From NCBI RefSeq assembly GCF_005144865.1, contig NZ_SWFM01000011.1:1-53576 (forward strand): 53,576 nt of DNA, read 5' to 3'. The stretch's first letter is position 1; the number at the start of each line of letters is the position of its first letter. Shown here in pieces: positions 20,655-29,624 of the stretch. The notes below the pieces were generated by a model, which saw only the letters and a program-made list of their open reading frames with translations, searched no databases and was not told the origin of the DNA. The DNA is from Guptibacillus hwajinpoensis. GTDB lineage: Bacteria; Bacillota; Bacilli; Bacillales; Guptibacillaceae. The translations under genes were made by a program, and so were the position numbers.

Positions 20655-21605
20655 ATGGCTAATTATTTAGATCCAAATTTGAAAGTGTTTAGTTTAAACT
20701 CGAATCCTGATCTTGCAGAAGAAATTGTAGAACATATCGGTGTTCCTATGGGAAAATGTTCTGTCGTTCGTTTCAGCGATGGAGAAATCCAGATTAACAT
20801 TGAAGAAAGTATCCGTGGTTGTGATGTGTATGTGATTCAGTCGACTTGTGCACCTGTAAATGAAAATATTATGGAACTTCTTATTATGGTTGATGCCCTA
20901 AAACGCGCTTCAGCTAAAACAATTAATATTGTCCTTCCTTATTACGGTTATGCACGTCAGGATCGTAAAGCAAGATCACGTGAGCCAATTACAGCTAAGT
21001 TAATGGCAAACCTCCTAGAGGTAGCTGGCGTTACTCGTCTAATTACATTGGATCTTCATGCATCGCAAATTCAAGGATTCTTCGACATTCCGGTGGATCA
21101 GCTTATGGGTGTACCGACACTGGCTAAACATTTCGAAGAAAAGAACCTTGATGACATTGTTGTTGTGTCACCTGACCATGGCGGCGTAACACGTGCCCGT
21201 AAACTTGCAGAACGACTTAAAGCACCAATTGCAATTATTGATAAGCGTCGTCCTCGTCCTAACGTAGCAGAAGTAATGAATATTGTAGGTAATATTGAAG
21301 GCAAAACGGCCATTATTATTGACGATATTATCGATACAGCTGGCACAATTACACTTGCAGCTAATGCTCTTATTGAGAACGGGGCTAAAGAAGTATTTGC
21401 TTGCTGTACTCATCCAGTTCTTTCTGGTCCTGCTATTGAGCGTATCGACAACTCTAAGATTAAAGAGCTTGCAATTACGAACACTATTCCGCTACCAGAC
21501 GACAAGCGAATCGATAAAATTTCGCAACTGTCTGTTGCTCCTCTTTTAGGGGAAGCGATTATCCGTGTTCATGAACAACTTTCTGTAAGTAAATTATTTG
21601 ATTAA
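20655..21605 (+). CDS. prs: Ribose-phosphate pyrophosphokinase
   Basis: Makes PRPP from ribose-5-phosphate and ATP for purine, pyrimidine, His, Trp and NAD synthesis. The 316-residue protein has [16 protein letters not shown], the ATP-binding [17 protein letters not shown], the flexible loop [10 protein letters not shown], and the PRPP motif [12 protein letters not shown] from about 220. GGAGGGG precedes the ATG at 20655. The 132-base leader after glmU contains small imperfect inverted repeats but no terminator, so read-through from glmU is likely. Confidence 0.98.
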   Translation: MANYLDPNLKVFSLNSNPDLAEEIVEHIGVPMGKCSVVRFSDGEIQINIEESIRGCDVYVIQSTCAPVNENIMELLIMVDALKRASAKTINIVLPYYGYARQDRKARSREPITAKLMANLLEVAGVTRLITLDLHASQIQGFFDIPVDQLMGVPTLAKHFEEKNLDDIVVVSPDHGGVTRARKLAERLKAPIAIIDKRRPRPNVAEVMNIVGNIEGKTAIIIDDIIDTAGTITLAANALIENGAKEVFACCTHPVLSGPAIERIDNSKIKELAITNTIPLPDDKRIDKISQLSVAPLLGEAIIRVHEQLSVSKLFD

Positions 21606-21614
21606 ATAAAATAT

Positions 21615-21640
21615 GTTTATTGCCTGCTGATTATGGGTAT
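21615..21640 (+). promoter_or_regulatory. Sigma-B promoter of ctc
   Basis: GTTTAT at 21615-21620, 14-bp spacer, GGGTAT at 21635-21640, matching the sigma-B consensus and the known B. subtilis ctc promoter layout. Confidence 0.8.
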
Positions 21641-21681
21641 CCATATAGAAGAGTAAAACCTAATCAGGAAGGTGATTTCAA

Positions 21682-22332
21682 ATGGCAGCAACATTAAAAG
21701 CATTAGATCGTAATACTACAAAAAGAAGCGAACTTAGAACATTGCGTGAAAAAGAAGAAGGTCTTCCAGCAGTTATCTACGGTAAAGATCGCAAAAGCGC
21801 ACCAGTTAAGGTTGACGCTCTAGAATTTATTAAAGTATACCGTGAAGTCGGAAAGAACGGTGTAATTGAACTTGATTTTGAAGGACAGGGAAAATATCCT
21901 GTAATGGTACACGACATGCAAGTTGATTCAATTAAAAACCATGTTCTTCACGTAGACTTCTATTCTGTTGACCTCAACAAAGAAGTAGAAGCAGAAGTTC
22001 CAGTTCACTTAACTGGTGAAGCTGCAGGAAGTAAAGACGGCGGTGTTGTTCAGCAAATGCTTCACGAAATTCTAGTGAAAGCGAAGCCGAACGATTTCCC
22101 AGATAGCATTGATGTAGATATCTCAGAACTAAACATTGGTGATGCAGTACAAGCTGGAGATCTTCCAAAGGGCGACAAGTATGAAATTCTTCTTGACGCA
22201 GAAGAGCCAATTGCTTCAATCGTACCTCCAACAGAAGAACCTGCTGAAGACGAAGAGGAAGCTGACGAAGTGGCTGAAGAGCCAGCAGCTGATCAAGAAG
22301 AAACTGGCGACGAAACAACAAAAACAGAATAA
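21682..22332 (+). CDS. ctc: General stress protein Ctc / ribosomal protein bL25
   Basis: A 216-residue long-form bL25: an N-terminal 5S rRNA-binding domain (about 1-90, LRTLREKEEGLPAVIYGKDR), a C-terminal TL5 beta domain (about 95-180), then a tail of about 36 residues that is very acidic (Glu/Asp/Ala). AAGGTGATTTC precedes the ATG. A sigma-B promoter predicts stress induction, as in B. subtilis. The acidic tail is longer than in B. subtilis Ctc (204 residues). Confidence 0.96.
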   Translation: MAATLKALDRNTTKRSELRTLREKEEGLPAVIYGKDRKSAPVKVDALEFIKVYREVGKNGVIELDFEGQGKYPVMVHDMQVDSIKNHVLHVDFYSVDLNKEVEAEVPVHLTGEAAGSKDGGVVQQMLHEILVKAKPNDFPDSIDVDISELNIGDAVQAGDLPKGDKYEILLDAEEPIASIVPPTEEPAEDEEEADEVAEEPAADQEETGDETTKTE

Positions 22333-22339
22333 ACATCAA

Positions 22340-22370
22340 AGGCGTAACCGAACGGGTTACGCCTTTTTTT
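22340..22370 (+). terminator. Terminator after ctc
   Basis: Nine-pair stem GGCGTAACC/GGTTACGCC, 5-base loop, seven or more T. Confidence 0.93.
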
Positions 22371-22453
22371 CAAGATATAGAGTCAATAGGTGAATAATCC
22401 CCCCGTTTTTTGATACGATAGAAGAAAAGTAATGAAAGGTAGGACGTCATCCG

Positions 22454-23011
22454 TTGAAATTAATTGTAGGCCTCGGAAACCCGGGGAAGAAATTTGAGCA
22501 AACAAGGCATAATGTAGGATTTATGGCAATTGACCAGCTATCAAAGGAGCTAGGCATTTCGCTAGATCAAAAGAAATTTCAAGGTGTTTATGGAAAAGGT
22601 ATGGTAAATGGAGAAGCCGTCTATTTATTAAAACCACAAACGTTTATGAACCTGTCTGGTGAATCAGTACGTCCTCTAATGGAATACTTTAATATTGAGG
22701 TTGAAGATCTACTAGTGATTTATGACGATCTGGATCTCCCTACCGGCAAAGTAAGGCTTCGACAAAAAGGAAGTGCTGGTGGGCATAACGGTATGAAATC
22801 GATCATTACTCATGTTCACACGCAAGATTTTAAAAGAGTAAGAATTGGGATTGACCGTTCCTCACGTCATTCTGTTATAGACTATGTATTAAAGCCTTTC
22901 TCTAAAGAAGAGATTGAACCGATTCAGGATGCAATTGATCGCACTGTAAAAGCCTGTGAAGCTTGGACAACAAACGCCTTTCCAGAAGTTATGAATCAGT
23001 ACAACGCTTGA
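22454..23011 (+). CDS. pth: Peptidyl-tRNA hydrolase
   Basis: Recycles peptidyl-tRNA released from ribosomes; spoVC in B. subtilis. The 185-residue protein has GLGNPGKKFEQTRHNVGF with catalytic H19, the KPQTFMNLSGES block, and YDDLDLPTGKVRLRQKGSAGGHNGMKSI. The start is TTG 22454, with AAAGGTAGG upstream and no better alternative. fin follows after 57 bases, with its own forespore-type promoter that begins in the pth stop codon. Confidence 0.97.
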   Translation: MKLIVGLGNPGKKFEQTRHNVGFMAIDQLSKELGISLDQKKFQGVYGKGMVNGEAVYLLKPQTFMNLSGESVRPLMEYFNIEVEDLLVIYDDLDLPTGKVRLRQKGSAGGHNGMKSIITHVHTQDFKRVRIGIDRSSRHSVIDYVLKPFSKEEIEPIQDAIDRTVKACEAWTTNAFPEVMNQYNA

Positions 23012-23039
23012 ATATCCTTCCATTCTCCCGTCCATACTA
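23010..23039 (+). promoter_or_regulatory. Sigma-G/F-type promoter of fin
   Basis: GAATA at 23010-23014, 18-bp spacer, CATACTA at 23033-23039; a full match to the sigma-G pattern GHATR-N18-CATNHTA. The -35 overlaps the pth stop codon. Confidence 0.65.
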
Positions 23040-23068
23040 ATACTAGATAAGGACAGGGAGGATATGTT

Positions 23069-23299
23069 ATGGATATTCATTACGTATGTCGTCACTGTGG
23101 GACTGGAATAGGTAAGTTAAATCCTCAAAATGTCTCAACAGACGAATTAGGATTTCAAGAGCTCACAGAGGAAGAGAGACAATCAATGATTTACTATCAT
23201 CAAGATGGCACGATTGAAGTAAAGGCCATATGCGAAGACTGTCATGAGGCGATGGAACGTTCACCATCTTTTCATGAGCTTGATACATTTATTCAGTAA
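23069..23299 (+). CDS. fin: Anti-sigma-F factor Fin (YabK)
   Basis: A 76-residue zinc-finger-like protein: YVCRHCGTGIG at the N-terminus and ICEDCHEAMERSPSFHELDTFIQ at the C-terminus, matching Fin. In B. subtilis Fin is made in the forespore, binds sigma-F, and helps switch to sigma-G. GGGAGG precedes the ATG. A forespore-type promoter lies just upstream. With csfB/Gin at the left end, the window holds both small proteins that tune the sigma-F to sigma-G switch. Confidence 0.94.
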   Translation: MDIHYVCRHCGTGIGKLNPQNVSTDELGFQELTEEERQSMIYYHQDGTIEVKAICEDCHEAMERSPSFHELDTFIQ

Positions 23300-23302
23300 G
23301 TA

Positions 23303-23330
23303 GCTTTGGGAATAGAACCAAAGCATTTTT
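23303..23330 (+). terminator. Terminator after fin
   Basis: GCTTTGG pairs with CCAAAGC across an 8-base loop, then ATTTTT. Confidence 0.78.
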
Positions 23331-23390
23331 GCGTTCTTAAATGAGAGTGATAGGACGGGTTATAGAGTGAGAGGGGAGAATAAGCAAACG

Positions 23391-26300
23391 ATGTTAGGTT
23401 TAAGAGAATATTTCAGTAAAGGCGATGAATTTCAGTCGGTCTTTTCGGGGGTAGAAGAGGGTCTTAAAGAACAGCTGGTTGCAGGATTATCTGGATCTGC
23501 GCGCATGCTTCTTATGGCTTCCCTTTACCATGAAACAAAGCGCCCACAGCTGATCATTACACATAATTTGTATCAGGCTCAAAAATTATACGAAGATATG
23601 AGCGAGCTGGTCCCTTCTGATGAAGTGTATTTATATCCAGTAAATGAGCTCATTTCTTCAGAAATTGCCATCGCAAGTCCTGAGCTAAGAGGACAGCGAA
23701 TGGAAGCATTAAACTATTGGATGAAAAATAACAATGGAATTGTGATTGCACCCATTTCAGGGGTCAGACGGTATCTTCCTCCAAAAGATGTATGGGAGAA
23801 GAGTCAAGTCTCCTTCTCCGTAGGTGACGACATTCCACTTGATCAAACACTAGAAACATTCGTTGCTATGGGGTATGAGCGTGTACCAATGGTTTCGTCC
23901 CCAGGTGAATTTAGCGTTCGTGGCGGTATTATCGATATTTATCCACTAACGGAAAACAATCCAATTCGAATTGAATTGTTTGATACAGAGGTTGACTCGA
24001 TTCGTTTCTTTGATATTGAATCACAACGATCAGCAAATAAGACTGATCGGATTACAATTGGACCCGCAGATGAAGTTGTTTTGTTTCCTGAGCATTATGA
24101 AAAGGGAGCTGATCGCCTTCAACAGGAGCTACAGCTTTCAATGAAGAAGGTTAAGGATCAAAAAGCGAAAGAAGCTATGCATTCGAACATCACATATGAA
24201 ATTGATCAGTTAAAGAACAAACAAAGTTTCCAGGGCGTTATTAAATACATGGACTTTTATTATGACCAACCTGCCAGTTTACTAGATTATTTACCTAAGG
24301 ATGGACTTGTTGTTTTCGACGAAGTGAGTAGAATTCAGGAAATGTCAACGGATCTGGATAAGGAAGAAGCAGAGTGGCAAACAGCCCTTCTTAACCAAGG
24401 GGAGATTGTGTCATCCGTTTCCCTATCGAGATCTTATGATACGTTGTTCTCAAAACCTACTCATTCTACGTTGTATTTGTCAATTTTCTTAAGGCATGTT
24501 CCTTATACAAATCCACAAAATATTCTTAACGTATCGAGTAAGGCAATGCAGAATTTCCACGGTCAGATGAAGGTTCTTAGTACTGAAATCGAACGATGGA
24601 AGAAGAGTGGAATGGCTATTGTATTTCTTGCGGCTTCTGAAGAACGTCGTAAGAGACTTGAACGAGTGCTTGAAGATTACGACATTAACGCCATGATGGT
24701 CGAACAGGATACACCTATTTCGCATCAGCAGCCCCAGATTTTAATCGGTAGCCTCAACGGAGGCTTTGAGCTTCCAATGCAGAAGCTTGCCGTTCTAACT
24801 GAAGCTGAAGTGTTTACAAAGCAATCAAAAAAGCCAAGACGCTCTCAGAAAATGTCTAATGCAGAACGCATTAAGAGTTATTCAGAACTAAAAGTTGGCG
24901 ATTACATTGTCCACGTGAACCACGGAATTGGGAAATATCTGGGTATTCGTACATTAGAAGTGAGTGGGATTCATAAAGACTATCTTTATGTGAGCTATGC
25001 TGGAAACGACAATTTATACGTGCCTGTTGAACAGATTGATCAGGTCATGAAATATGTTGGTTCAGAAGGAAAAGAGCCGAAGCTATATAAGCTAGGTGGA
25101 ACAGAATGGAAGAAAGTAAAGCGGAAAGTACAATCTTCTGTAGAAGATATTGCAGATGATTTAATTAAATTATATGCCGAACGTGAGGCGAGTGTTGGTC
25201 ACAGTTTTGAGAAGGATACGGAAGAGCAGAGAGAGTTTGAAGCAGCCTTTCCTTATCAAGAAACAGACGATCAGCTTCGAGCCATTCAAGAAATTAAAGA
25301 AGATATGGAGAAATCACGACCGATGGACCGTCTTCTTTGCGGTGACGTAGGATATGGGAAGACAGAGGTAAGTATTCGCGCAGCTTTTAAAGCCATTATG
25401 GATGGAAAGCAAGTGGCATTCCTCGTGCCAACAACAATCCTAGCTCAACAGCATTTTGCGACGATTCAAGAGCGTTTTGCCGATCATCCAATCAATATTG
25501 GTTTATTAAGTCGATTCCGTTCACGCAAAGAGCAGAATGAAACGCTTAAAGGGTTGAAGAATGGAACAGTCGACATTGTGATTGGTACTCATAGGCTACT
25601 CTCGAAAGATGTCACGTACAGTCAGCTTGGTCTTCTAATTGTCGATGAAGAACAGCGTTTTGGTGTAACGCATAAAGAGAAGATTAAGAAGCTAAAAGCA
25701 AACGTTGACGTGCTTACACTCACTGCAACACCAATACCACGGACGCTTCACATGTCGATGCTTGGAGTGCGGGATCTTTCAGTTATTGAGACACCACCTG
25801 AAAATCGATTCCCTGTTCAAACGTATGTAGTCGAGTACAGTGGAACCCTTGTAAGAGAAGCGATTGAACGGGAACTTGCTAGGGGAGGACAGGTGTACTT
25901 TCTTTACAATCGAGTAGAATCGATTGAATATATGACGGATCAAATCAGGACACTTGTCCCTGAGGCTAGGGTCACCTATGCCCATGGGCAGATGAGCGAA
26001 ACTGAGCTTGAGTCAGTAATGATTGATTTTCTTGATGGAAGCTTTGATGTGCTCGTGAGTACAACCATTATTGAAACTGGAGTTGATATTCCGAACGTCA
26101 ATACGCTTCTAGTGTATGATGGCGATAAAATGGGACTATCTCAACTTTATCAGTTGCGTGGACGTGTTGGACGTTCCAATCGAGTTGCATACGCGTATAT
26201 TACCTACCAGCGAGATAAAGTACTAACAGAAGTAGCGGAGAAGCGTTTGCAAGCAATCAAAGAATTCACCGAGCTAGGCTCAGGTTTTAAAATAGCGATG

Positions 26301-26924
26301 CGAGATCTTTCTATTCGAGGAGCAGGTAACCTGCTTGGTGCAGAGCAACATGGCTTTATTGATTCAGTCGGATTTGATCTTTATTCTCAAATGCTAAAAG
26401 ATGCGATTGAAGTACGAAAAGGCGACAAGCCTAAGGAAGAAGCATTCACAGTAGAAATTGATCTTGAAGTAGATGCGTACATCCCAGGAACATATATCGA
26501 CGATGAGAAACAAAAAATCGATATGTATAAGCGTTTCCGTTCAATTGATTCACTTAAGGATATTATGGATTTACAAGATGAGATGATGGATCGATTTGGG
26601 GATTTCCCTGAAGAAGTTAACTACCTTTTCCAAGTTTCACGAATGAAAGAAATTGCGAAAGAAGTAAAGGTTGAGAAAATTGGTCGAAGCAAGAAGGACA
26701 TCCAACTGCTTTTCCATGAATCTGCTCGTGAAGCAATCGGAGGCGAAACCATTTTTGAAGTCGCTAACGAATTTGGGAATAAGTTAGCACTCGGCGCCGA
26801 TGGTAATAAAGTAAAGGTAACGATTAAAGGAAGAGGCCTTGAAACAAAGGATCATTTGCAACTTGTGGAGAACGTTTTAAAGAAAATGAAGAAAGCTTTA
26901 AAGCAGCCAATCAATGCGAAGTAA
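23391..26924 (+). CDS. mfd: Transcription-repair coupling factor Mfd
   Basis: Recognises RNA polymerase stalled at lesions, displaces it and recruits UvrA. From the ATG at 23391 the protein is 1177 residues. In order: a UvrB-like N-terminal region ([25 protein letters not shown]), the RNAP-interacting CarD-like domain (about 490-560, [19 protein letters not shown]), helicase domains with Walker [11 protein letters not shown] near 650 and DEEQ near 752, motif VI region [11 protein letters not shown], and a C-terminal TRCF domain. An in-frame GTG at 23367 would add 8 residues but precedes the GAGGGGAG ribosome site. The TAA stop lies inside the pentamer adjoining the first 146-bp repeat. Confidence 0.97.
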   Translation: MLGLREYFSKGDEFQSVFSGVEEGLKEQLVAGLSGSARMLLMASLYHETKRPQLIITHNLYQAQKLYEDMSELVPSDEVYLYPVNELISSEIAIASPELRGQRMEALNYWMKNNNGIVIAPISGVRRYLPPKDVWEKSQVSFSVGDDIPLDQTLETFVAMGYERVPMVSSPGEFSVRGGIIDIYPLTENNPIRIELFDTEVDSIRFFDIESQRSANKTDRITIGPADEVVLFPEHYEKGADRLQQELQLSMKKVKDQKAKEAMHSNITYEIDQLKNKQSFQGVIKYMDFYYDQPASLLDYLPKDGLVVFDEVSRIQEMSTDLDKEEAEWQTALLNQGEIVSSVSLSRSYDTLFSKPTHSTLYLSIFLRHVPYTNPQNILNVSSKAMQNFHGQMKVLSTEIERWKKSGMAIVFLAASEERRKRLERVLEDYDINAMMVEQDTPISHQQPQILIGSLNGGFELPMQKLAVLTEAEVFTKQSKKPRRSQKMSNAERIKSYSELKVGDYIVHVNHGIGKYLGIRTLEVSGIHKDYLYVSYAGNDNLYVPVEQIDQVMKYVGSEGKEPKLYKLGGTEWKKVKRKVQSSVEDIADDLIKLYAEREASVGHSFEKDTEEQREFEAAFPYQETDDQLRAIQEIKEDMEKSRPMDRLLCGDVGYGKTEVSIRAAFKAIMDGKQVAFLVPTTILAQQHFATIQERFADHPINIGLLSRFRSRKEQNETLKGLKNGTVDIVIGTHRLLSKDVTYSQLGLLIVDEEQRFGVTHKEKIKKLKANVDVLTLTATPIPRTLHMSMLGVRDLSVIETPPENRFPVQTYVVEYSGTLVREAIERELARGGQVYFLYNRVESIEYMTDQIRTLVPEARVTYAHGQMSETELESVMIDFLDGSFDVLVSTTIIETGVDIPNVNTLLVYDGDKMGLSQLYQLRGRVGRSNRVAYAYITYQRDKVLTEVAEKRLQAIKEFTELGSGFKIAMRDLSIRGAGNLLGAEQHGFIDSVGFDLYSQMLKDAIEVRKGDKPKEEAFTVEIDLEVDAYIPGTYIDDEKQKIDMYKRFRSIDSLKDIMDLQDEMMDRFGDFPEEVNYLFQVSRMKEIAKEVKVEKIGRSKKDIQLLFHESAREAIGGETIFEVANEFGNKLALGADGNKVKVTIKGRGLETKDHLQLVENVLKKMKKALKQPINAK

Positions 26925-26925
26925 A

Positions 26926-27071
26926 GTGAAACTTCCATCAGAGGAGGATCTTCCTCCTCTGATGGTTAGTTGAACCAATCGGACCTTTAGGGGCAGTTAC
27001 CCCCACGTAGGCGTCTAGATTGACTTACATTTTGAGGTGGGGGTTTTACTGCCCCTTAAGGGTGGGATAAA
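26926..27071. repeat. 146-bp structured repeat, copy 1
   Basis: Begins GTGAAACTTCC directly after GTAAA (26921-26925, including the mfd stop). Contains a 14-bp hairpin (26935-26965, CCATCAGAGGAGGA and its complement), a conserved TTAGTTGAACCAATCGG segment, and a second long stem formed by GGGGCAGTTACCCCCA and TGGGGGTTTTACTGCCCC around a loop of about 30 bases. It ends with ATAAA. Non-coding on both strands. Confidence 0.9.
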
Positions 27072-27217
27072 GTGAAACTTCCATCAGAGGAGGATCTTCC
27101 TCCTCTGATGGTTAGTTGAACCAATCGGAGCTCTAGGGGCAGTTACCCCCACGTAGACGTCTAGATTGACTTACATTTTGAGGTGGGTTTTTTACTGCCT
27201 CTTAAGGATGGGATTAA
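27072..27217. repeat. 146-bp structured repeat, copy 2
   Basis: Head-to-tail with copy 1, same length with no gaps and only about eight or nine substitutions. It follows ATAAA at 27067-27071. The first hairpin is unchanged; the second stem keeps its outer part, with one G-C pair replaced by a G-U-type pair, but loses two inner pairs. Ends ATTAA. Confidence 0.9.
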
Positions 27218-27256
27218 GACGTTTTTGGATGTATAGCACATTTTTGACAGATTTGT

Positions 27257-27286
27257 GAATAGAACTCATACCTCGAAACGATACTA
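27257..27286 (+). promoter_or_regulatory. Sigma-G-type promoter of spoVT
   Basis: GAATA (27257-27261), 18-bp spacer, GATACTA (27280-27286), one mismatch from CATNHTA. The -35 and spacing match those found before fin. spoVT is a sigma-G gene in B. subtilis. Confidence 0.55.
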
Positions 27287-27367
27287 ATGGAAAGAACATG
27301 TAGATTACACCATAATCAAAGTGATTGGAGCAATCACATACCATTTCCAGAAAGCGAGGCAACTTAG

Positions 27368-27898
27368 ATGAAAGCAACAGGTATCGTTCGTCGTATTGAT
27401 GATTTAGGTCGTGTTGTCATCCCAAAAGAGATTCGCAGAACACTCAGAATTAGAGAAGGAGATCCTCTAGAAATTTTCGTTGATCGGGAAGGAGAGGTTA
27501 TCCTTAAGAAGTACTCTCCTATTAGCGAGTTAGGGGACTTCGCAAAAGAATATGCGGAGTCACTAGCAGAGCATTCCGGTCATATCGCGCTAATTTCTGA
27601 TCGTGATGTTTATATTACGGCAGCTGGAGGGTCCAAAAAAGATTATCTCAACAAAAGCATTGGAGATGCAGTCGAAAAAGCGATGAATGAGCGAAGATGT
27701 CTACTAAACGAAGACAAATGCGAGCTCATCGAAGGTGTTCCCGTTGAAACCGGACATGTGATTGCTCCGATAATTGCGAATGGGGATCCAATCGGAACAG
27801 TGATCTTGCTTGCGAAAGAGGCAGACAAGGTATCTGAATTAGAGCAGAAGCTTGCTGAAACAGCTGCAGGTTTTCTTGCAAGGCAAATGGAACAATAG
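27368..27898 (+). CDS. spoVT: Forespore transcription regulator SpoVT
   Basis: A 176-residue AbrB-superfamily regulator of sigma-G genes. Residues 1-50 (MKATGIVRRIDDLGRVVIPKEIRR) form the swapped-hairpin DNA-binding domain; residues about 56-176 form a GAF-like domain (HIALISDRDVYITAAGG, GHVIAPIIANGDPIGTVIL). It tunes late forespore genes and spore germination properties. GCGAGGC precedes the ATG. It is set apart from mfd by the tandem repeats and has its own promoter and terminator. Confidence 0.97.
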   Translation: MKATGIVRRIDDLGRVVIPKEIRRTLRIREGDPLEIFVDREGEVILKKYSPISELGDFAKEYAESLAEHSGHIALISDRDVYITAAGGSKKDYLNKSIGDAVEKAMNERRCLLNEDKCELIEGVPVETGHVIAPIIANGDPIGTVILLAKEADKVSELEQKLAETAAGFLARQMEQ

Positions 27899-27904
27899 GA
27901 CAAC

Positions 27905-27934
27905 AAAAAATGGAGGCATATGCCTCCATTTTTT
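27905..27934 (+). terminator. Terminator after spoVT
   Basis: Perfect palindrome AAAAAATGGAGGCAT and its complement with T run. Confidence 0.93.
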
Positions 27935-28028
27935 GTGTGTTACAATGCTTGAAAAGTTTCCCACATTCCATCGTATGATATAATTCGTACATAATAATCA
28001 GGCTAAAAATTACGTGTGGTAGGTGTGT

Positions 28029-29621
28029 ATGACGTCAAATGAAAATCAAAAAGGATTCTGGCATGGCGCGCTCCTGCTAACTGCAGTAGCTCTTTTTATG
28101 AAGATCTTGAGCGTGGGCTACCGAATCCCTTATCAAAATATCACAGGTGACATAGGGTTCTATGTCTATCAACAAATTTACCCTTTCTACTCTATTGCTA
28201 TTATCCTTGCTACTTATGGGTTCCCAGTCGTCATTTCGAGACTTGTCGCTGAGCAGATGGCTAGAAACAATACTGAGAAGGCAGAGGAGATTTCGCGTTA
28301 TAGTTTTTATGTCCTCACTTTACTTGGACTGGTTGGATTTGTAACTCTTTATATGGGTGCACCGGCTCTAGCTGATTTAATGGATGATCCGAGATTACTA
28401 AATCCACTGCGTGCCACAGCTTTTTCGTTTCTCATTATGCCAGGTATCGCTTCTATCAGAGGATACTTTCAGGGTCATGAAAATGTTATACCCACTGCAT
28501 GGTCTCAAGTTACCGAACAGACAGTTCGTGTTATCGCTATTCTAACCATATCCATTGGACTCGTTTCCAATGGATATGGAGCTTATGCAACTGGTACAGG
28601 TGCAGCACTAGGGTCTATATTGGGTGGTGTCGCTGCACTTGTGCTTCTTGTTGTGCTTCGTATAAAAGGACGAAAGATAAAGTTGGAACCTCACCGAGTC
28701 AATCCATTGCGATTTATAAGGATTGCACACAGGCTTTTAACAGAAGGTACGTTAATTTGCGTGAGTGCACTTGTGATGGTGCTGTTTCAGTTAATGGATG
28801 CATTAACAATCGTATCAGGTCTATCTGAGTACGGGTTATCATCGATTGAAGCTCGGGAAACGAAGGGCATTTTTGATCGCGGTCAACCGCTCTTGCAAGT
28901 AGGAACAGTTCTTGCTACATCCTTGTCGCTATCAATCGTACCCGTTATTTCAAAAGCAACAGCTGAAAAAAATACCTTGCTCATTCATGAAAAAGCGGGA
29001 CTTTCATTGAAAATAAGCTTTGTAATTGGACTGTCTGCTGCAGCAGGTCTTGCAAGCATTATGGATGTAACCAATATCATGCTTTTTACAGATGATTCGC
29101 TTTCTCGTACGCTTAGCTTTCTTGCAGTTTCGATTTTATTTAGTTCTCTTGCCATGACTGCAGCCGGAATTCTGCAGGGGGTTGGTCTTGCAAGGAAAGC
29201 CGCGCGATATGCTGGAATTGGCATTCTGTTGAAGGGGTTTTTAAATATCGTACTAGTTCCCATATTGGGAATAGACGGCGCTGCAATAGCAACGGTGATT
29301 GGACTTGCAACCGTCGCTCTGCTTACTATACTTGCTGTTCACTCAAAAATAGGACTCATTCAGTATCCTTTTCATATTGGCCGTGCCATCATAGCGGTGG
29401 CCATCATGAGTAGTGCTGTAATTGTGCTTCAAATCCTTTTTCCTTCAGCTGTTTCAAGAAGCTTAGCCAGTTTTTCTGCATTAGGTGGGGCGGTAGTTGG
29501 AGCTTGCGTTTTGGGGTTATCAATCCTCATCTTACGAGTCTTTACTGATAAGGAAATAGTGCAGTTACCTAAAGGCGAGAAAGTAAGGATATTACAAAAT
29601 AAATTACGAAAAGGAGTCTAA
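28029..29621 (+). CDS. yabM: MOP-superfamily polysaccharide/lipid flippase (YabM, SpoVB-like)
   Basis: A 530-residue integral membrane protein with about 14 hydrophobic segments and the polysaccharide-synthase/MviN-like fold of the SpoVB/YtgP/YabM group. MKILSVGYRIPYQNITGD near the N-terminus and PGIASIRGYFQG are typical. Members flip lipid-linked sugars such as lipid II; YabM's substrate is unknown. The ATG at 28029 follows TAGGTG at suitable spacing; the in-frame GTG at 28023 overlaps it. The stop is 3 bases from yabN, so the two are likely co-transcribed. Confidence 0.9.
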   Translation: MTSNENQKGFWHGALLLTAVALFMKILSVGYRIPYQNITGDIGFYVYQQIYPFYSIAIILATYGFPVVISRLVAEQMARNNTEKAEEISRYSFYVLTLLGLVGFVTLYMGAPALADLMDDPRLLNPLRATAFSFLIMPGIASIRGYFQGHENVIPTAWSQVTEQTVRVIAILTISIGLVSNGYGAYATGTGAALGSILGGVAALVLLVVLRIKGRKIKLEPHRVNPLRFIRIAHRLLTEGTLICVSALVMVLFQLMDALTIVSGLSEYGLSSIEARETKGIFDRGQPLLQVGTVLATSLSLSIVPVISKATAEKNTLLIHEKAGLSLKISFVIGLSAAAGLASIMDVTNIMLFTDDSLSRTLSFLAVSILFSSLAMTAAGILQGVGLARKAARYAGIGILLKGFLNIVLVPILGIDGAAIATVIGLATVALLTILAVHSKIGLIQYPFHIGRAIIAVAIMSSAVIVLQILFPSAVSRSLASFSALGGAVVGACVLGLSILILRVFTDKEIVQLPKGEKVRILQNKLRKGV

Positions 29622-29624
29622 GCT

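Noticed and set aside
21974..22339. 121-codon minus-strand ORF inside ctc
   Set aside because: Leucine-rich translation is the shadow of the acidic Glu/Asp tail of Ctc; no ribosome site.
26926..27217. CRISPR array
   Set aside because: Only two long contiguous units with no spacers and no cas genes.
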